From Actinomycetospora corticicola (GTDB taxonomy: Bacteria; Actinomycetota; Actinomycetes; Mycobacteriales; Pseudonocardiaceae), in the NCBI RefSeq assembly GCF_013409505.1, contig NZ_JACCBN010000001.1, positions 4,774,001 to 4,838,000 of the forward strand: DNA of 64,000 nucleotides, written 5' to 3'. Every line of letters starts with the position of its first letter. Within the stretch, counting starts at the first letter, position 1. The translations under genes were made by a program, and so were the position numbers. The notes under the pieces are model-generated. The model was given only the letters and a program-made list of their open reading frames with translations. It was not told where the DNA came from and did not search any database. Shown here one piece after another: positions 22,742 to 35,391 of this stretch.

Positions 22742-23587
22742 GTGATGTCCCAGGCCCCGGAGCGGTTGACCCGCGGCACGAGCGCGGAGTCCATCGCGCG
22801 GCATCTGCGGACCGAGATCGAGTCCGGCACCTACCGCCACGAGCAGCAGCTCCCCAGCACCCGCGCTCTCGCCGCGGAGTGGGAGACCAGCGTGGCCACG
22901 GTGACCCGGGCGATGCAGATGCTTACCGCCGAGGGTCTGGTCATCTCCCGCGACCGCTCCAGCCGGGTGGTGAACTACCCGGGGGAGGAGCGCCGAGCTC
23001 GCCAGGAGACCGAGGCCCCGACGATCCTCGTGATCGGCGGCTACGCCGGATCCGGCAAGAGCGAACTCGGGCGGATCATCGCTCGCCTCACCGGCTGGCC
23101 CCTGTTCGACAAGGACAGCGCCACCCGACCGGTCGTCGAGATGGCGCTGGTGGAACTCGGCAGCGCCCCCAGTGACCGCGAGTCCGACCTCTATCTGTCC
23201 AAGGTCCGCCCCGCCGAGTACGAGGCCCTACGGACCCTGACCGCCGAGAACGTCGCCTGCGGCAACTCCGCGATCATGACCGCGCCGTTCATCCGCGAGC
23301 TGCGCGACGAAGCCTGGACTCGGCACATGGCTGCCGACGCCGAAGCTCTCGGCGCGACCCTGCGCGTCATCTGGATCAGAGCCGACGCCGACACCATGCA
23401 GACCTACATCCGCCGCCGGGGCGCTGCGCGGGACACCCACAAGCTCGCGCACTGGGACGACTACCTCCAGGGCGTCGACCAGGACTTCACGCCGACCCTG
23501 CCCTACGCGGTCATCGACAATTCGCTGTCGTCCCCGCCGCTGCAGGAGCAGGCACGAGAGTTGCTGACGGCGTGGGGAGTCCTGTGA
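22742..23587 (+). CDS. GntR-type winged helix fused to a P-loop kinase-like domain
   Basis: A 281-aa two-domain protein. Residues 12-80 form a GntR HTH (SAESIARHLRTEIESGTYRH, LPSTRALAAEWETSVATVTR). Residues 95-275 form a P-loop kinase domain with Walker A VIGGYAGSGKSELGRIIA, an acceptor-side Asp in FDKDSATRP and a lid IRADADTMQTYIRRRGAARD, like zeta-toxin/chloramphenicol-phosphotransferase-type kinases. KorSA-type GntR repressors control AICE replication and transfer; here a nucleotide-binding module may add a metabolic signal. The start is GTG 22742 or ATG 22745. It overlaps the next gene by 4 nt (GTGA). Confidence 0.82.
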   Translation: MMSQAPERLTRGTSAESIARHLRTEIESGTYRHEQQLPSTRALAAEWETSVATVTRAMQMLTAEGLVISRDRSSRVVNYPGEERRARQETEAPTILVIGGYAGSGKSELGRIIARLTGWPLFDKDSATRPVVEMALVELGSAPSDRESDLYLSKVRPAEYEALRTLTAENVACGNSAIMTAPFIRELRDEAWTRHMAADAEALGATLRVIWIRADADTMQTYIRRRGAARDTHKLAHWDDYLQGVDQDFTPTLPYAVIDNSLSSPPLQEQARELLTAWGVL

Positions 23588-23985
23588 CCGACGAGGGAAC
23601 GGCAGCCGACGAGGAGGCGGCGGCGATGGTCGACCAGATCAGGCGTCGCTACGAGCAGGACGGCCTCATGCTCGCGGGCACCGTCCGCAAGCGCCGGCCC
23701 GAGGTGCTACATCGTGCGGCGACCCTCGCCCTGGAGGAGATGCAGGCGGGCCCGACGCCGGCCACGTGGGAGACCGCTCGCACCCGACCGTACGCCTCTG
23801 AGGAGCTGGACGACCCCCGCGACGTCCTCATCGGCAGACTCGCCGCCATCCTCGGCGTCGTCGACGGCGGATACCACCCTGCCTCCTACCCCGCCATGCT
23901 CGCGGCAGCCCGCGAGCTGCAATCGAAGTTGTCATCCTTCGAAACGTCTGACCGAAGGCGGAGGCAGCCTGATCGACGCTGCTAG
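23584..23985 (+). CDS. AICE hypothetical protein, 133 aa
   Basis: A 133-aa acidic, helical protein, translationally coupled to the GntR-kinase gene (GTGA overlap). Visible segments are VDQIRRRYEQDGLMLAGTVR and RPEVLHRAATLALEEMQAGP; there is no known domain. Coupling suggests a partner of the regulator/kinase. Its TAG stop shares CTAG with the stop of the convergent DUF6941 gene. Confidence 0.7.
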   Translation: MTDEGTAADEEAAAMVDQIRRRYEQDGLMLAGTVRKRRPEVLHRAATLALEEMQAGPTPATWETARTRPYASEELDDPRDVLIGRLAAILGVVDGGYHPASYPAMLAAARELQSKLSSFETSDRRRRQPDRRC

Positions 23986-24458
23986 AAGCCTTGACCCCAT
24001 CTGCCTTGTGAGTTTGGGTCGAGCAAGCGGACGGTTCGCCGAGCTTCCTCGCTGCCGTCAAGCTCGGCGATGACCTGGTAACTGCCGGGATGTGGAAGTG
24101 GAAGACCCAAGAGTGGGATTGCAACGGGCAGGACGGATTCCTCGCCGGGAACCATGATTGGCGAGCGACCCATGTTGAACTCTGCCAGGAACTTCCCACG
24201 ATCTTCCGCGGCAGCTCCTGGAGGCAGTTCGTCCCCCATAGGCACGAGCTCTCCGTCGGTGTCGGAGATCGACACTGCGAGACGGTGCATCTGGTTTGTG
24301 GCCTGCCACGGAATCGTGATCGACAGTGCGACGGCGAAGTTCACCGCGAAGGGTGCCTCGGGGCGGAGCGGCGCAAGGAGGTTGATCGCTCCGCCGGAGA
24401 CGAACAGCTTCCCTCCGTGCACCTGAGCGAAGTCGGCGATCATCATGTCAACGTGCAA
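23982..24458 (-). CDS. DUF6941-like protein
   Basis: A 158-aa protein beginning LHVDMMIADFAQVHGGKLFV, which I recognise as the DUF6941 opening. A beta-rich body follows (FAVNFAVALSITIPWQATNQ, PGSYQVIAELDG). The start is taken as TTG 24458 because a strong AAGGAGG lies 6 nt upstream and family similarity begins there; ATG 24446 would lose the signature. The family function is unknown. It lies in the lower-GC cargo part of the AICE, divergent from the toxin-antitoxin operon. Confidence 0.7.
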   Translation of the reverse strand: MHVDMMIADFAQVHGGKLFVSGGAINLLAPLRPEAPFAVNFAVALSITIPWQATNQMHRLAVSISDTDGELVPMGDELPPGAAAEDRGKFLAEFNMGRSPIMVPGEESVLPVAIPLLGLPLPHPGSYQVIAELDGSEEARRTVRLLDPNSQGRWGQGF

Positions 24459-24476
24459 CGCGGGCCTCCTTGGGGG

Positions 24477-24545
24477 TGTCGTATGACAACGGTAGGGTAA
24501 CGTGTCATACACAAGACCGTACCAGGATGGTCGTGTCATACACGA
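24477..24545. promoter_or_regulatory. Operator-like repeats upstream of the toxin-antitoxin operon
   Basis: Three related boxes occur: TGTCGTATGACA (near-palindrome), then CGTGTCATACACAAG and CGTGTCATACACGAG. The first and second form an inverted repeat GTATGACA/TGTCATAC. Spacing and position fit an operator of the RHH antitoxin and may also control the divergent DUF6941 gene. Confidence 0.6.
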
Positions 24546-24552
24546 GCGGAGC

Positions 24553-24867
24553 ATGATGGAGCCTCACCCGAGCACGGCCGAGGGGATCAAGTTCCTGCCT
24601 CCGGACGAGGCGGCCGGGTTCGAGGGCACCATCGAGCACCTGGCGCGCAAGAACATCCAGCCGAGCGAGGTCGACGAGGTGTTCTGGGAGCCGCCGGTGT
24701 GGTTGCGTAACAAGAAGAACCGTCGAGCGAGCTGGAGGATGTTGGGGCGGACTGTGGCTGGACGTGCGCTCGACATCAAGATCATGTGGGATCCCGAAGG
24801 AGAGCCGCTCCTGGTCCCGGTGACGGGGTGGAGAGCGGCAGATGCCGACGTCAACAAGTACCTCTAG
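24553..24867 (+). CDS. BrnT-like toxin of a type II toxin-antitoxin pair
   Basis: A protein of about 104 aa. EHLARKNIQPSEVDEVFWEP followed by SWRMLGRTVAGRALDIKI and a final VPVTGWRAADADVNKY follow the BrnT layout (N-terminal helix with HG-like motif, then R-x-x-G-x-T-x-x-G-R-x-L strand and C-terminal ITAR-like strand). BrnT toxins are ribonucleases that arrest growth. The similarity is moderate and I did not place catalytic residues. ATG 24553 or 24556 is preferred, with GGAG just upstream; an earlier GTG at 24502 would run through the operator boxes. The downstream gene encodes an RHH protein, the usual brnT-brnA order. Confidence 0.6.
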   Translation: MMEPHPSTAEGIKFLPPDEAAGFEGTIEHLARKNIQPSEVDEVFWEPPVWLRNKKNRRASWRMLGRTVAGRALDIKIMWDPEGEPLLVPVTGWRAADADVNKYL

Positions 24868-24880
24868 GGAGGAGTCGAAC

Positions 24881-25291
24881 GTGTCTGATGAGTCGATCTA
24901 TCGCGCCGTTGAAGCTGAGGCCAAGCACTACGACGACAACCCAGATGGCGACGAGTGGGAGCCGGTGCCCGCTCCCGTGCCTGCCTCAGCTGCCTCCCGG
25001 CGCCAGCTTCGGTCGGTCCTGTCCGTGCGCTTTGCGCCGGAGGAACTCGATCGCATCAAGGCGGAGGCAGATCGAGAGGGCGTCACCGTCTCTTCTTATG
25101 TTCGCGCGGTCACTCTAGGTTCCGTGTCTGGAGTATCGAAGCAGCAGGGTGATTGGATGTCCACGAGTAATGGTTCGCACCAGGTGATCTTCCGCGCTAA
25201 CCACCATGTCGGGGAGACGTTCTCCGAAGTTTTCCTCCGGCACGGGAATGACGGTGTAATTCCGACTTCTTCATTGTCGACCACGACCTAG
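24881..25291 (+). CDS. Ribbon-helix-helix antitoxin
   Basis: A 136-aa protein starting at GTG 24881 with GGAGGA 7 nt upstream. The middle segment RQLRSVLSVRFAPEELDRIK followed by AEADREGVTVSSYVRAVTLG (about 42-80) is a ribbon-helix-helix DNA-binding domain. Both flanks are acidic or polar; the roughly 55-residue C-terminal tail has no recognised domain and is not typical of BrnA. It should neutralise the upstream toxin and repress the operon through the TGTCATAC boxes. GC is lower than in host genes. Confidence 0.65.
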   Translation: MSDESIYRAVEAEAKHYDDNPDGDEWEPVPAPVPASAASRRQLRSVLSVRFAPEELDRIKAEADREGVTVSSYVRAVTLGSVSGVSKQQGDWMSTSNGSHQVIFRANHHVGETFSEVFLRHGNDGVIPTSSLSTTT

Positions 25292-25306
25292 CTCGACGCA
25301 TCGTTC

Positions 25307-26632
25307 CTATTCTTCCCGATGCTTGTTGAGTGGGCCGCGACCCGCGGTACGTTCGAGTATCCAATTTCGGATGCTATGGAAAGGCGCATTCTCCGCCTTG
25401 CTAAGCAGCTCCGCTTCCCAGCGACCTGCCACGATTGACCGCCAATTATCAGCCGGCAGTGCCAAGTGCTCATCCGCTGGCAGGTCCTCACTGGCGATCT
25501 CCTCGTCGGTCATGTCCTTGACGAGCCCGGCGAGCTTGCGCAGGTCGCGGGCGCCGGTGGACCACGTCAGCTGACGCCGGTTCTCCGACGCGGTCTCCCA
25601 CTCCCACCAACGCGCCAGCGTCGACTCCTCGTAGGTCTCGATTGCGTCGACAAGGAGCTGCATCGGGGTCCGGCCGCCCTTGCGTCGGCCCTCCTTTCGG
25701 TGCGAGCCGGTGACCTCGTGGGCGATCTTGGTGAAATAGTCGGCCAGGTCCCCGTCGCCGAGCTGGACCTTGCGCAGGTCCCACCCATGCTCCTCGGACG
25801 CGTCGAACCCGGCGCGGGCGAGGGCATTGCTCCAGCGGGCGAACACCCGGGCGCCGACGGAGGCGGAGACGACGTCGGCGGAGACGTTGTCGGAGAAGCA
25901 CAGCAGGGCGTGGATGTGAACGTGCCAGCCGTTGCCTCCGTCGGTGACCTCGACGACGCGCGCCCACCCGAGGAGCCCTCCGAACAGCTCCTGGTCGGCC
26001 TTCCAGGCTGCCCCCGAGGTGACTCGTGCCCAGGCGTCGGAGAGCACGTCCCAACACCCACGTCGCTCCCGCAGCGTCTGCTCCTCGATGGCGTCGGCCT
26101 CGGCCTGGCGCTCGTCGAAGTCCCAGCCCAACTCGTTCGCCGTCGCGTACTCGGCTGCCTTCTCGCGGAGCCGGGACAGGCGGCGGCGCTCGTCGCCGGT
26201 CAGCCCGAGCCGATCGCCGCGGGCGTGGCGCATCGTCAAGGTCAGCAGGAACGCCGACCCGCCCCGTTCCTCGACCGCACGCATGACCCGGGCCAGCTCA
26301 TCGGCTCGGCGGGTGGCGATCTTCGCGGCGCACTGCGGGCAGCACCACACCGACCCACACGTCGCCAGCCCGGAGAACCCCGCCGTCCGGGTTCCGTCCG
26401 CGTTGTTGGTGACCGCGAGCGTGACCCCGGCGTCCTGATCGAGCACCGTCCCGCAGTTCCGGACCCGGCGGAGTCCGGTGATCTTTTGGAGCTGGCGACG
26501 GCGAGCCCACCGACCAGCCCGCCGCGCCTGCGCCTTCGCCTGCCGCTCACCAGGCGTCAGACGCTCGTTCGCTCCCCGGCGGGTCCGGGCCGGGTGAAGA
26601 GTTGTTCGCCCATTACCGAGAGACCCCGCCAT
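25307..26632 (-). CDS. rep: Rolling-circle replication initiator (RepSA-like, HUH)
   Basis: A 441-aa initiator. A zinc-ribbon-like cluster TCGSVWCCPQCAAKIATRRA (residues 91-110) precedes AFLLTLTMRHARGD (motif 1) and the HUH motif NGWHVHIHALLCF (His 237, 239 and 241). A Tyr in LADYFTKIAHEVTG is the likely nicking residue. This pattern matches RepSA of pSAM2-type AICEs, which nick a double-strand origin to replicate the excised circle. The ATG at 26632 is preferred; earlier in-frame codons encode only low-complexity sequence. Its 5' side faces the 675-bp non-coding region and attR. Confidence 0.88.
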   Translation of the reverse strand: MAGSLGNGRTTLHPARTRRGANERLTPGERQAKAQARRAGRWARRRQLQKITGLRRVRNCGTVLDQDAGVTLAVTNNADGTRTAGFSGLATCGSVWCCPQCAAKIATRRADELARVMRAVEERGGSAFLLTLTMRHARGDRLGLTGDERRRLSRLREKAAEYATANELGWDFDERQAEADAIEEQTLRERRGCWDVLSDAWARVTSGAAWKADQELFGGLLGWARVVEVTDGGNGWHVHIHALLCFSDNVSADVVSASVGARVFARWSNALARAGFDASEEHGWDLRKVQLGDGDLADYFTKIAHEVTGSHRKEGRRKGGRTPMQLLVDAIETYEESTLARWWEWETASENRRQLTWSTGARDLRKLAGLVKDMTDEEIASEDLPADEHLALPADNWRSIVAGRWEAELLSKAENAPFHSIRNWILERTAGRGPLNKHREE

Positions 26633-27307
26633 CACCGACCACCCCCGCAGGTCAGCGCCAGCGCCGGAGCACTGGCGCGGCCCGGCCCCTTCGGGCCGGG
26701 CACGCCACCCCTCCTGTCTTCGACCCGGGGCGCGCGCCCACCCCGGGGGCCGGGCCCACCCAGCAGCACGACACCGACAACCGACCCGAGGCAAGCGGCG
26801 GTGACGACGTAAGGCCTCCGGCGGCCAGGGCGCTCCGCCCCTGAACCCAGGACACCGGCCTCAGGAGAGACGGGGACGAGCTCGAGCACGGCCAGGAGGC
26901 GGAGGTGGTGGTCGGGACGGGGCCTCACCCACGACGGCGCGTCCGAGGACTGCCAGACCGCCCGCACGGCCGCAAGCGCCCACCACCCAGCGAGCAGCCG
27001 GCCACGAGGAGAAGGGGCGCTTGCACCCGCACGACCGGCCCCGCAGGGCAGAGCCCGCGCCGCCGAGGGAGAGACCCCGAAGACGAACCCTGCGGCAGAA
27101 AGCCGCGAACACGACGACGCCGAGCGTCCCGGTTCAGCAGCGCAGCCGGGTCGCTCGGCGAGATCGATGGGGGCGGTCAGGTCGGTCCGCTTGACCGCGG
27201 ATTCTGACCGCAACGACAGCAGACGTCGGCAGCGCGGGGTAGCGGCGGGCAGTGGCTGGACCACGGGCCCGGACCGGCGCGGACTTTCCCGGACGGGGTC
27301 TCGGCGC
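26633..27307. other. Non-coding AICE region between rep and attR; candidate replication/transfer origin
   Basis: 675 bp without a convincing gene. It holds a perfect 9-bp hairpin GCCCGGCCC-CTTC-GGGCCGGGC (26680-26701), an imperfect one around CAGGGCGCTCCGCCCCTG (about 26830-26845), and purine-rich stretches. AICE origins often lie next to rep, so a double-strand origin or a clt transfer locus here is plausible. No iterated 8-bp TRS-like repeat is obvious by eye. Open frames on both strands here have low-complexity Arg/Pro/Gly translations. Confidence 0.4.
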
Positions 27308-27351
27308 CTACGGATCAGAAGGTTAGGGGTTCGAATCCCTTCGGGCGCGCA
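27308..27351. repeat. attR (44-bp core)
   Basis: An exact copy of 18518-18561; the remnant of the original tRNA-Arg 3' end. The preceding 27.2-kb sequence does not continue as a tRNA, so this copy is not functional. Confidence 0.95.
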
Positions 27352-27356
27352 TCACG

Positions 27357-27385
27357 AGGGCCCGTCACCACCGGTGGCGGGCCCT
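27357..27385 (+). terminator. Original tRNA-Arg terminator, now stranded after attR
   Basis: AGGGCCCGTCACC pairs with GGTGGCGGGCCCT around a 3-nt loop ACC. It is nearly the same as the hairpin at 18578-18607. It may now end the leftward membrane-protein gene at 27394. Confidence 0.8.
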
Positions 27386-27393
27386 TCGTCGTG

Positions 27394-27723
27394 TCAAGCG
27401 GCCAGGGTTGCCTCGATCTCCTCGCGGTGGAAGTCGGCCGGCTGGACGAGGCTGCCCGTGTAGTCGTCCCGGTGCGCGATCCGGGAGCCGCACCAGCCGC
27501 AGCCGCCGGCCGCGTCGACGACCGCGCGGCCCTCGACCTCGGCGCGCCGGTCGACGACCTTCCGCTGCTGGACCTGGTCGTAGACCCACCAGATCCCGAA
27601 CGGCACGGCGAGGATCGCTGCGGTGATCAGGGCCCACTTGATGATGAGGATCGCCAGGCCGATCAGGAGGACGATCCCGATCACGGCGCCGAGGCCGGAC
27701 GGGTTCGAGCGTCGCGAGGCCAT
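27394..27723 (-). CDS. Small membrane protein with C-terminal CxxC
   Basis: A 109-aa protein: a short polar N-terminus, a double hydrophobic segment (LGAVIGIVLLIGLAILIIKW and ITAAILAVPFGIWWV), then a charged region with GGCGWCGSRIAHRDDYTG, which may bind zinc or be redox-active. The ATG is 2 nt after the stop of the nuclease-like gene, so both are probably one operon. No named family recognised. It is the first host gene after attR. Confidence 0.7.
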   Translation of the reverse strand: MASRRSNPSGLGAVIGIVLLIGLAILIIKWALITAAILAVPFGIWWVYDQVQQRKVVDRRAEVEGRAVVDAAGGCGWCGSRIAHRDDYTGSLVQPADFHREEIEATLAA

Positions 27724-27725
27724 CG

Positions 27726-28397
27726 TCAGCACCACCACTTCTTCGCGCAGTACCCGCCGGTGAGGGCGCCGTCGGGAAGGCCGTTGTCGCCCCGGCGGGG
27801 CAGGGGGACGTAGACGTGGTCGTCGTCATCGGACGAGGACGACGGGCTCGACGTCTCCGGTGCGGAGCAGGTCCGGCCGTTCGGGTCGGCGGAGCGCAGT
27901 TCGTCCAGGTAGGTCGGGTCGGCCTTGCTGGCGCCGTCGGCCTGCGTGTGGTCGTAGGTGACGGCGAGGGTGCCGTAGTCGCCGGCGCTCGTGTCGACGT
28001 AGCGCAGCAGCCGGCCGTTGCGGTCCTTCTCGACGCCGGGCTCGGTGCGGAGGGTGACCTGCTGCCCCTCGAGGTAGGTCTCGGCGGTGGACGTGGCCTG
28101 CCGGCCGCCGTAGGTGGAGGCGTCGCAGGCGTCGATGCCGAGGATCCGGATGCGCTGCCCGCCCGCGACGAAGGTCTCGCCGTCGACGACGTCGGTGACC
28201 GTCACGGTGTCCCCGGTCGGCTCGGGCGCCGCAACCGGTGCCGCCGCGGCGGGGGCCACGTACCTGGGAGCCGCGGGGGCGCTGACCGCGGCCGGGGCCG
28301 CCGTCGTGCTCGTCCCGCCGTCCGACAGGTCACTGATCGCGACGAGGCAGAACACCCCTGCCGCGATCCCGGACCAGACCTTGTATGCCGTGCGCAC
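27726..28397 (-). CDS. Secreted thermonuclease-like (SNase) protein
   Basis: A 223-aa protein with an N-terminal hydrophobic segment (VWSGIAAGVFCLVAISDL) that is a signal anchor or signal peptide, a Pro/Ala linker to about residue 62, then an SNase-like domain: DTVTVTDVVDGETFVAGGQR, RIRILGIDACDAST and KDRNGRLLRYVD, corresponding to the nuclease Arg positions. The catalytic Glu position appears to be Asp in DACDAST. The Ser/Asp-rich C-terminus ends with Cys-containing GGYCAKKWWC. Activity is uncertain. It is transcribed with the small membrane protein downstream. Confidence 0.72.
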   Translation of the reverse strand: MRTAYKVWSGIAAGVFCLVAISDLSDGGTSTTAAPAAVSAPAAPRYVAPAAAAPVAAPEPTGDTVTVTDVVDGETFVAGGQRIRILGIDACDASTYGGRQATSTAETYLEGQQVTLRTEPGVEKDRNGRLLRYVDTSAGDYGTLAVTYDHTQADGASKADPTYLDELRSADPNGRTCSAPETSSPSSSSDDDDHVYVPLPRRGDNGLPDGALTGGYCAKKWWC

Positions 28398-28526
28398 CCT
28401 CGTCGTCCCCCCGACCGTCCTCGTGTGTCGTGGCTGTTGTCGGACGAGCTGACCAGCGTGTTACCCGCCCATGACCTCCGCGTCGAACTCCGCGCGCGCC
28501 CGCTCGATCGCGGGGGGCCGACGCGC

Positions 28527-29162
28527 TCAGAGCAGCGCCTTCGAGCTGCGTCGGAAGGCCCACACGACGACGAGGGCGGCGAGCACCGTCAGCGGGGTCC
28601 CCATGGCGACGCGGGCGATGCCGAGACCGCCGGTCGCGTCGGCGAGGTAGAGCCACTGCTGGACGACGAAGCGGGCGCCGAAGACGACGGCGGCGGCGAG
28701 GGTGGCCAGGTCGTGGGCGCGCAGCACCCGGCGGTGGGCCCGCCACGGGTGCTTCCCGCCGTGGACCAGGTTCCACACGATGCCGGTGATCGGCCGGCGC
28801 GCCAGCAGGGACGCCGCGGTGACCACGAACCCGGCGAGGGCGGCCCAGATGCCGATGACGAAGAAGTCCTTGGCCGACCCGGTGAACGCCACGAGGGCGG
28901 CGGCGACCCCGACGCCGAGCAGGCTCCCGACCGCCGACGCGACCTTCTCGCCGCGCACGAGCCGGAAGATCGTCAGACCCAGGCCGGCGGCGAGGGAGAC
29001 GGCCAGTGTGATCGGCAGGGAGAGGAAGGCGTTGGCCGTCACGAACACGACCACCGGGATCGTGGAGTAGACGAACCCCAGGGGGCCGCCCATCTGGTCG
29101 AGGACGGTCGGGGTCGCGGTGGGCGTGGGCCGCGTCGGGGCGTCGGTGTGCTGTTCGTTCAT
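28527..29162 (-). CDS. DUF3159 family membrane protein
   Basis: A 211-aa protein. After a Thr/Pro-rich start, LDQMGGPLGFVYSTIPVVVF is the DUF3159 signature. Five to six transmembrane helices follow, with conserved LARRPITGIVWNLVHGGKHP. Family function is unknown. The ATG at 29162 lies 7 nt after a -10-like box of a MerR-type promoter (29170-29200) that resembles the one before the S9 peptidase, so the mRNA may be leaderless and under MerR control. Confidence 0.8.
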   Translation of the reverse strand: MNEQHTDAPTRPTPTATPTVLDQMGGPLGFVYSTIPVVVFVTANAFLSLPITLAVSLAAGLGLTIFRLVRGEKVASAVGSLLGVGVAAALVAFTGSAKDFFVIGIWAALAGFVVTAASLLARRPITGIVWNLVHGGKHPWRAHRRVLRAHDLATLAAAVVFGARFVVQQWLYLADATGGLGIARVAMGTPLTVLAALVVVWAFRRSSKALL

Positions 29163-29169
29163 GCCCTCG

Positions 29170-29200
29170 AGGGAAGTCCGTGCCGCTGCGGCACACTCAA
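29170..29200 (-). promoter_or_regulatory. MerR-type promoter of the DUF3159 gene
   Basis: On the minus strand: -35 TTGAGT, a 19-bp spacer beginning with the dyad GTGCCG-CAG-CGGCAC, then -10-like TTCCCT. A 19-bp spacer carrying a dyad is the hallmark of MerR-regulated promoters. The design is the same as at 31183-31213. Confidence 0.6.
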
Positions 29201-29292
29201 GGCCCGCGTGACCCGGCCCACAGCCCCAAGCGGATCGGACTACCTCGACCGGCTGGCGGTGCACGGCGTCGAGGAGGCGGCCGCCGTCCCGA

Positions 29293-34103
<4,811 letters not shown>

Positions 34104-34173
34104 GCGCCCATTCTGCCGAACCGGGTAGTTCCCCCCACCCGCACCCGGATCGGGTGCCGACAGGATGCCGCGT

Positions 34174-34791
34174 ATGGCTCTCGTCCCGGTCGACCTGCCC
34201 ACCCCGACGACGATGCGCGGCCGCTGGGCCGCGTTCGCCGCGATCCTCGGCGCCCGCGGCTGGGGGAGCGGCGCCTTCGCCGAACCCGCCCGCTGGCACT
34301 ACGACGACGGCGGGGGCAACTGGGCCGACCTGCACCTCGTCGGCGACGGCCGCGCCGTGCTCGTCGGGAACGACCACGAGTACTCCGACACCTACTTCCG
34401 CGAGGCCGCGACGTACTTCCAGGAGGAGGAGACCGACCTCCTCGCGGGCGCGCCGGACTGGTGGGAGGCGCCGGCGATCGACGGGATGGCGCGCCAGATG
34501 TGGGTCGGCTTCGTCTACGGCTGGGACGGCGAGGGCTGGTGGCGGGCGCCCTACGACCTGTCCGACGGGTTCGCCTCGCTGCACCCGGTCTTCGTCGACG
34601 ACGAGCGGTGCCGGGACCTGATCGTCGAGTTCGTCGAGAACGAGGCCCCGCACCCGGTCCGTCCCGAGGCGGTCGACGCGCTGATCGCGGCCGGCGCCGA
34701 CCTGGACCGCGAGACGCTGCGTGCCGTCGCCGACGTGCCGGAGTGGGACCTCGACGCCGGGGTCGCGGCGGCACGGGCCTTCCGTGGCTGA
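34174..34791 (+). CDS. Hypothetical protein, 205 aa
   Basis: A Trp-, Asp- and Gly-rich cytoplasmic protein with no family I recognise. The N-terminal part (RWHYDDGGGNWADLHLVGDG then GRAVLVGNDHEYSDTYF) reads like a sensor or SMI1/immunity-type beta domain. The C-terminal third is helical. ATG 34174 is chosen because the CAGGAT -10-like box lies 7 nt before it (leaderless); ATG 34165 is in frame but inside that box. Confidence 0.65.
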   Translation: MALVPVDLPTPTTMRGRWAAFAAILGARGWGSGAFAEPARWHYDDGGGNWADLHLVGDGRAVLVGNDHEYSDTYFREAATYFQEEETDLLAGAPDWWEAPAIDGMARQMWVGFVYGWDGEGWWRAPYDLSDGFASLHPVFVDDERCRDLIVEFVENEAPHPVRPEAVDALIAAGADLDRETLRAVADVPEWDLDAGVAAARAFRG

Positions 34792-34837
34792 CGGGCCGGC
34801 CGTCCGGCGGGCCTCGGGCGGGTCGGCCCGGGTCGGA

Positions 34838-35383
34838 TCAGTCCGGGCCCGATGAGCTCGGGACGGTCAGCCCGTCCAGGACGAAGCCGGCGAGGCGGTC
34901 GGCCCGCTCGGACCAGGTGTCGTCGTCCGGGAGCGTCCACAGGCCGGCGAGCAGGGCGAGGACGTCCGCGGAGTCCCGGTCCTCGCGCAGCGTCCCGTCG
35001 GCGACGCCCCGCGCGAGGATGCGGTCGAGGGCGTCGAGGATGACGCCCCGCGCCGGCGGATGGTCGGCGCCCGGGGCGTGCAGCAGGTCGCCGAGCGCGC
35101 GCTTCGTGCGGGCGAACTCGACGAAGCGCAGGAGCCAGCGCGCCAGCGCGACCGACCCCGACCTGTCGTCGGGAACGGAGCCGAGCGCCTCGATCTCCTG
35201 CGCGTAGGCCGCGGCGACCAGGGCCTCGCGGTGCGGGAAGTGCCGGTAGAGCGTCGCGATGCTGACCCCGGCGTCGCGGGCGACCACGTCGAGGGCGACG
35301 TCGGGGCCGTCGGAGGCGAACCGGCGGGCCGCGCTCTCGAGGAGGGCGGCGCGGTTCGCGCGGGCGTCGGCACGGGGGGACAC
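34838..35383 (-). CDS. TetR-family repressor
   Basis: A 181-aa regulator. The HTH is ANRAALLESAARRFASDGPD followed by VVARDAGVSIATLYRHFPHR. The C-terminal part matches the TetR_C domain often linked to SDR genes. The divergent SDR gene begins 82 nt away, and two CGTAGG-n3-CCTACG inverted repeats lie between them, one covering the SDR -10 box. Autorepression and repression of the SDR gene are inferred. Confidence 0.9.
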   Translation of the reverse strand: MSPRADARANRAALLESAARRFASDGPDVALDVVARDAGVSIATLYRHFPHREALVAAAYAQEIEALGSVPDDRSGSVALARWLLRFVEFARTKRALGDLLHAPGADHPPARGVILDALDRILARGVADGTLREDRDSADVLALLAGLWTLPDDDTWSERADRLAGFVLDGLTVPSSSGPD

Positions 35384-35391
35384 ACGACAAG

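Larger units (their letters stand above)
18518..27351. mobile_element. Actinomycete integrative and conjugative element (AICE), compact
   Basis: An 8.79-kb element bounded by exact 44-bp direct repeats, one of which is the 3' part of tRNA-Arg(ACG). Its modules match the AICE plan known from pSAM2: tyrosine integrase and excisionase beside attL, an FtsK/SpoIIIE-like DNA translocase (the single transfer protein of these elements), a GntR-type regulator, a WhiB-like protein and a rolling-circle (HUH) initiator. Extra cargo is a DUF6941 protein and a BrnT-like/RHH toxin-antitoxin pair. No Spd (spread) or Pra homologue is recognisable. All needed genes look intact. Confidence 0.9.

Noticed and set aside
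24502-24552. GTG 24502 as the toxin start
   Set aside because: Those 17 codons run through the TGTCATAC operator boxes and have no ribosome site; ATG 24553/24556 follows GGAG.
26602-27264. 210-codon minus-strand ORF in the AICE non-coding block
   Set aside because: The translation is Arg/Ala/Pro-rich without predicted order, it overlaps the rep 5' end, and other frames are equally open.
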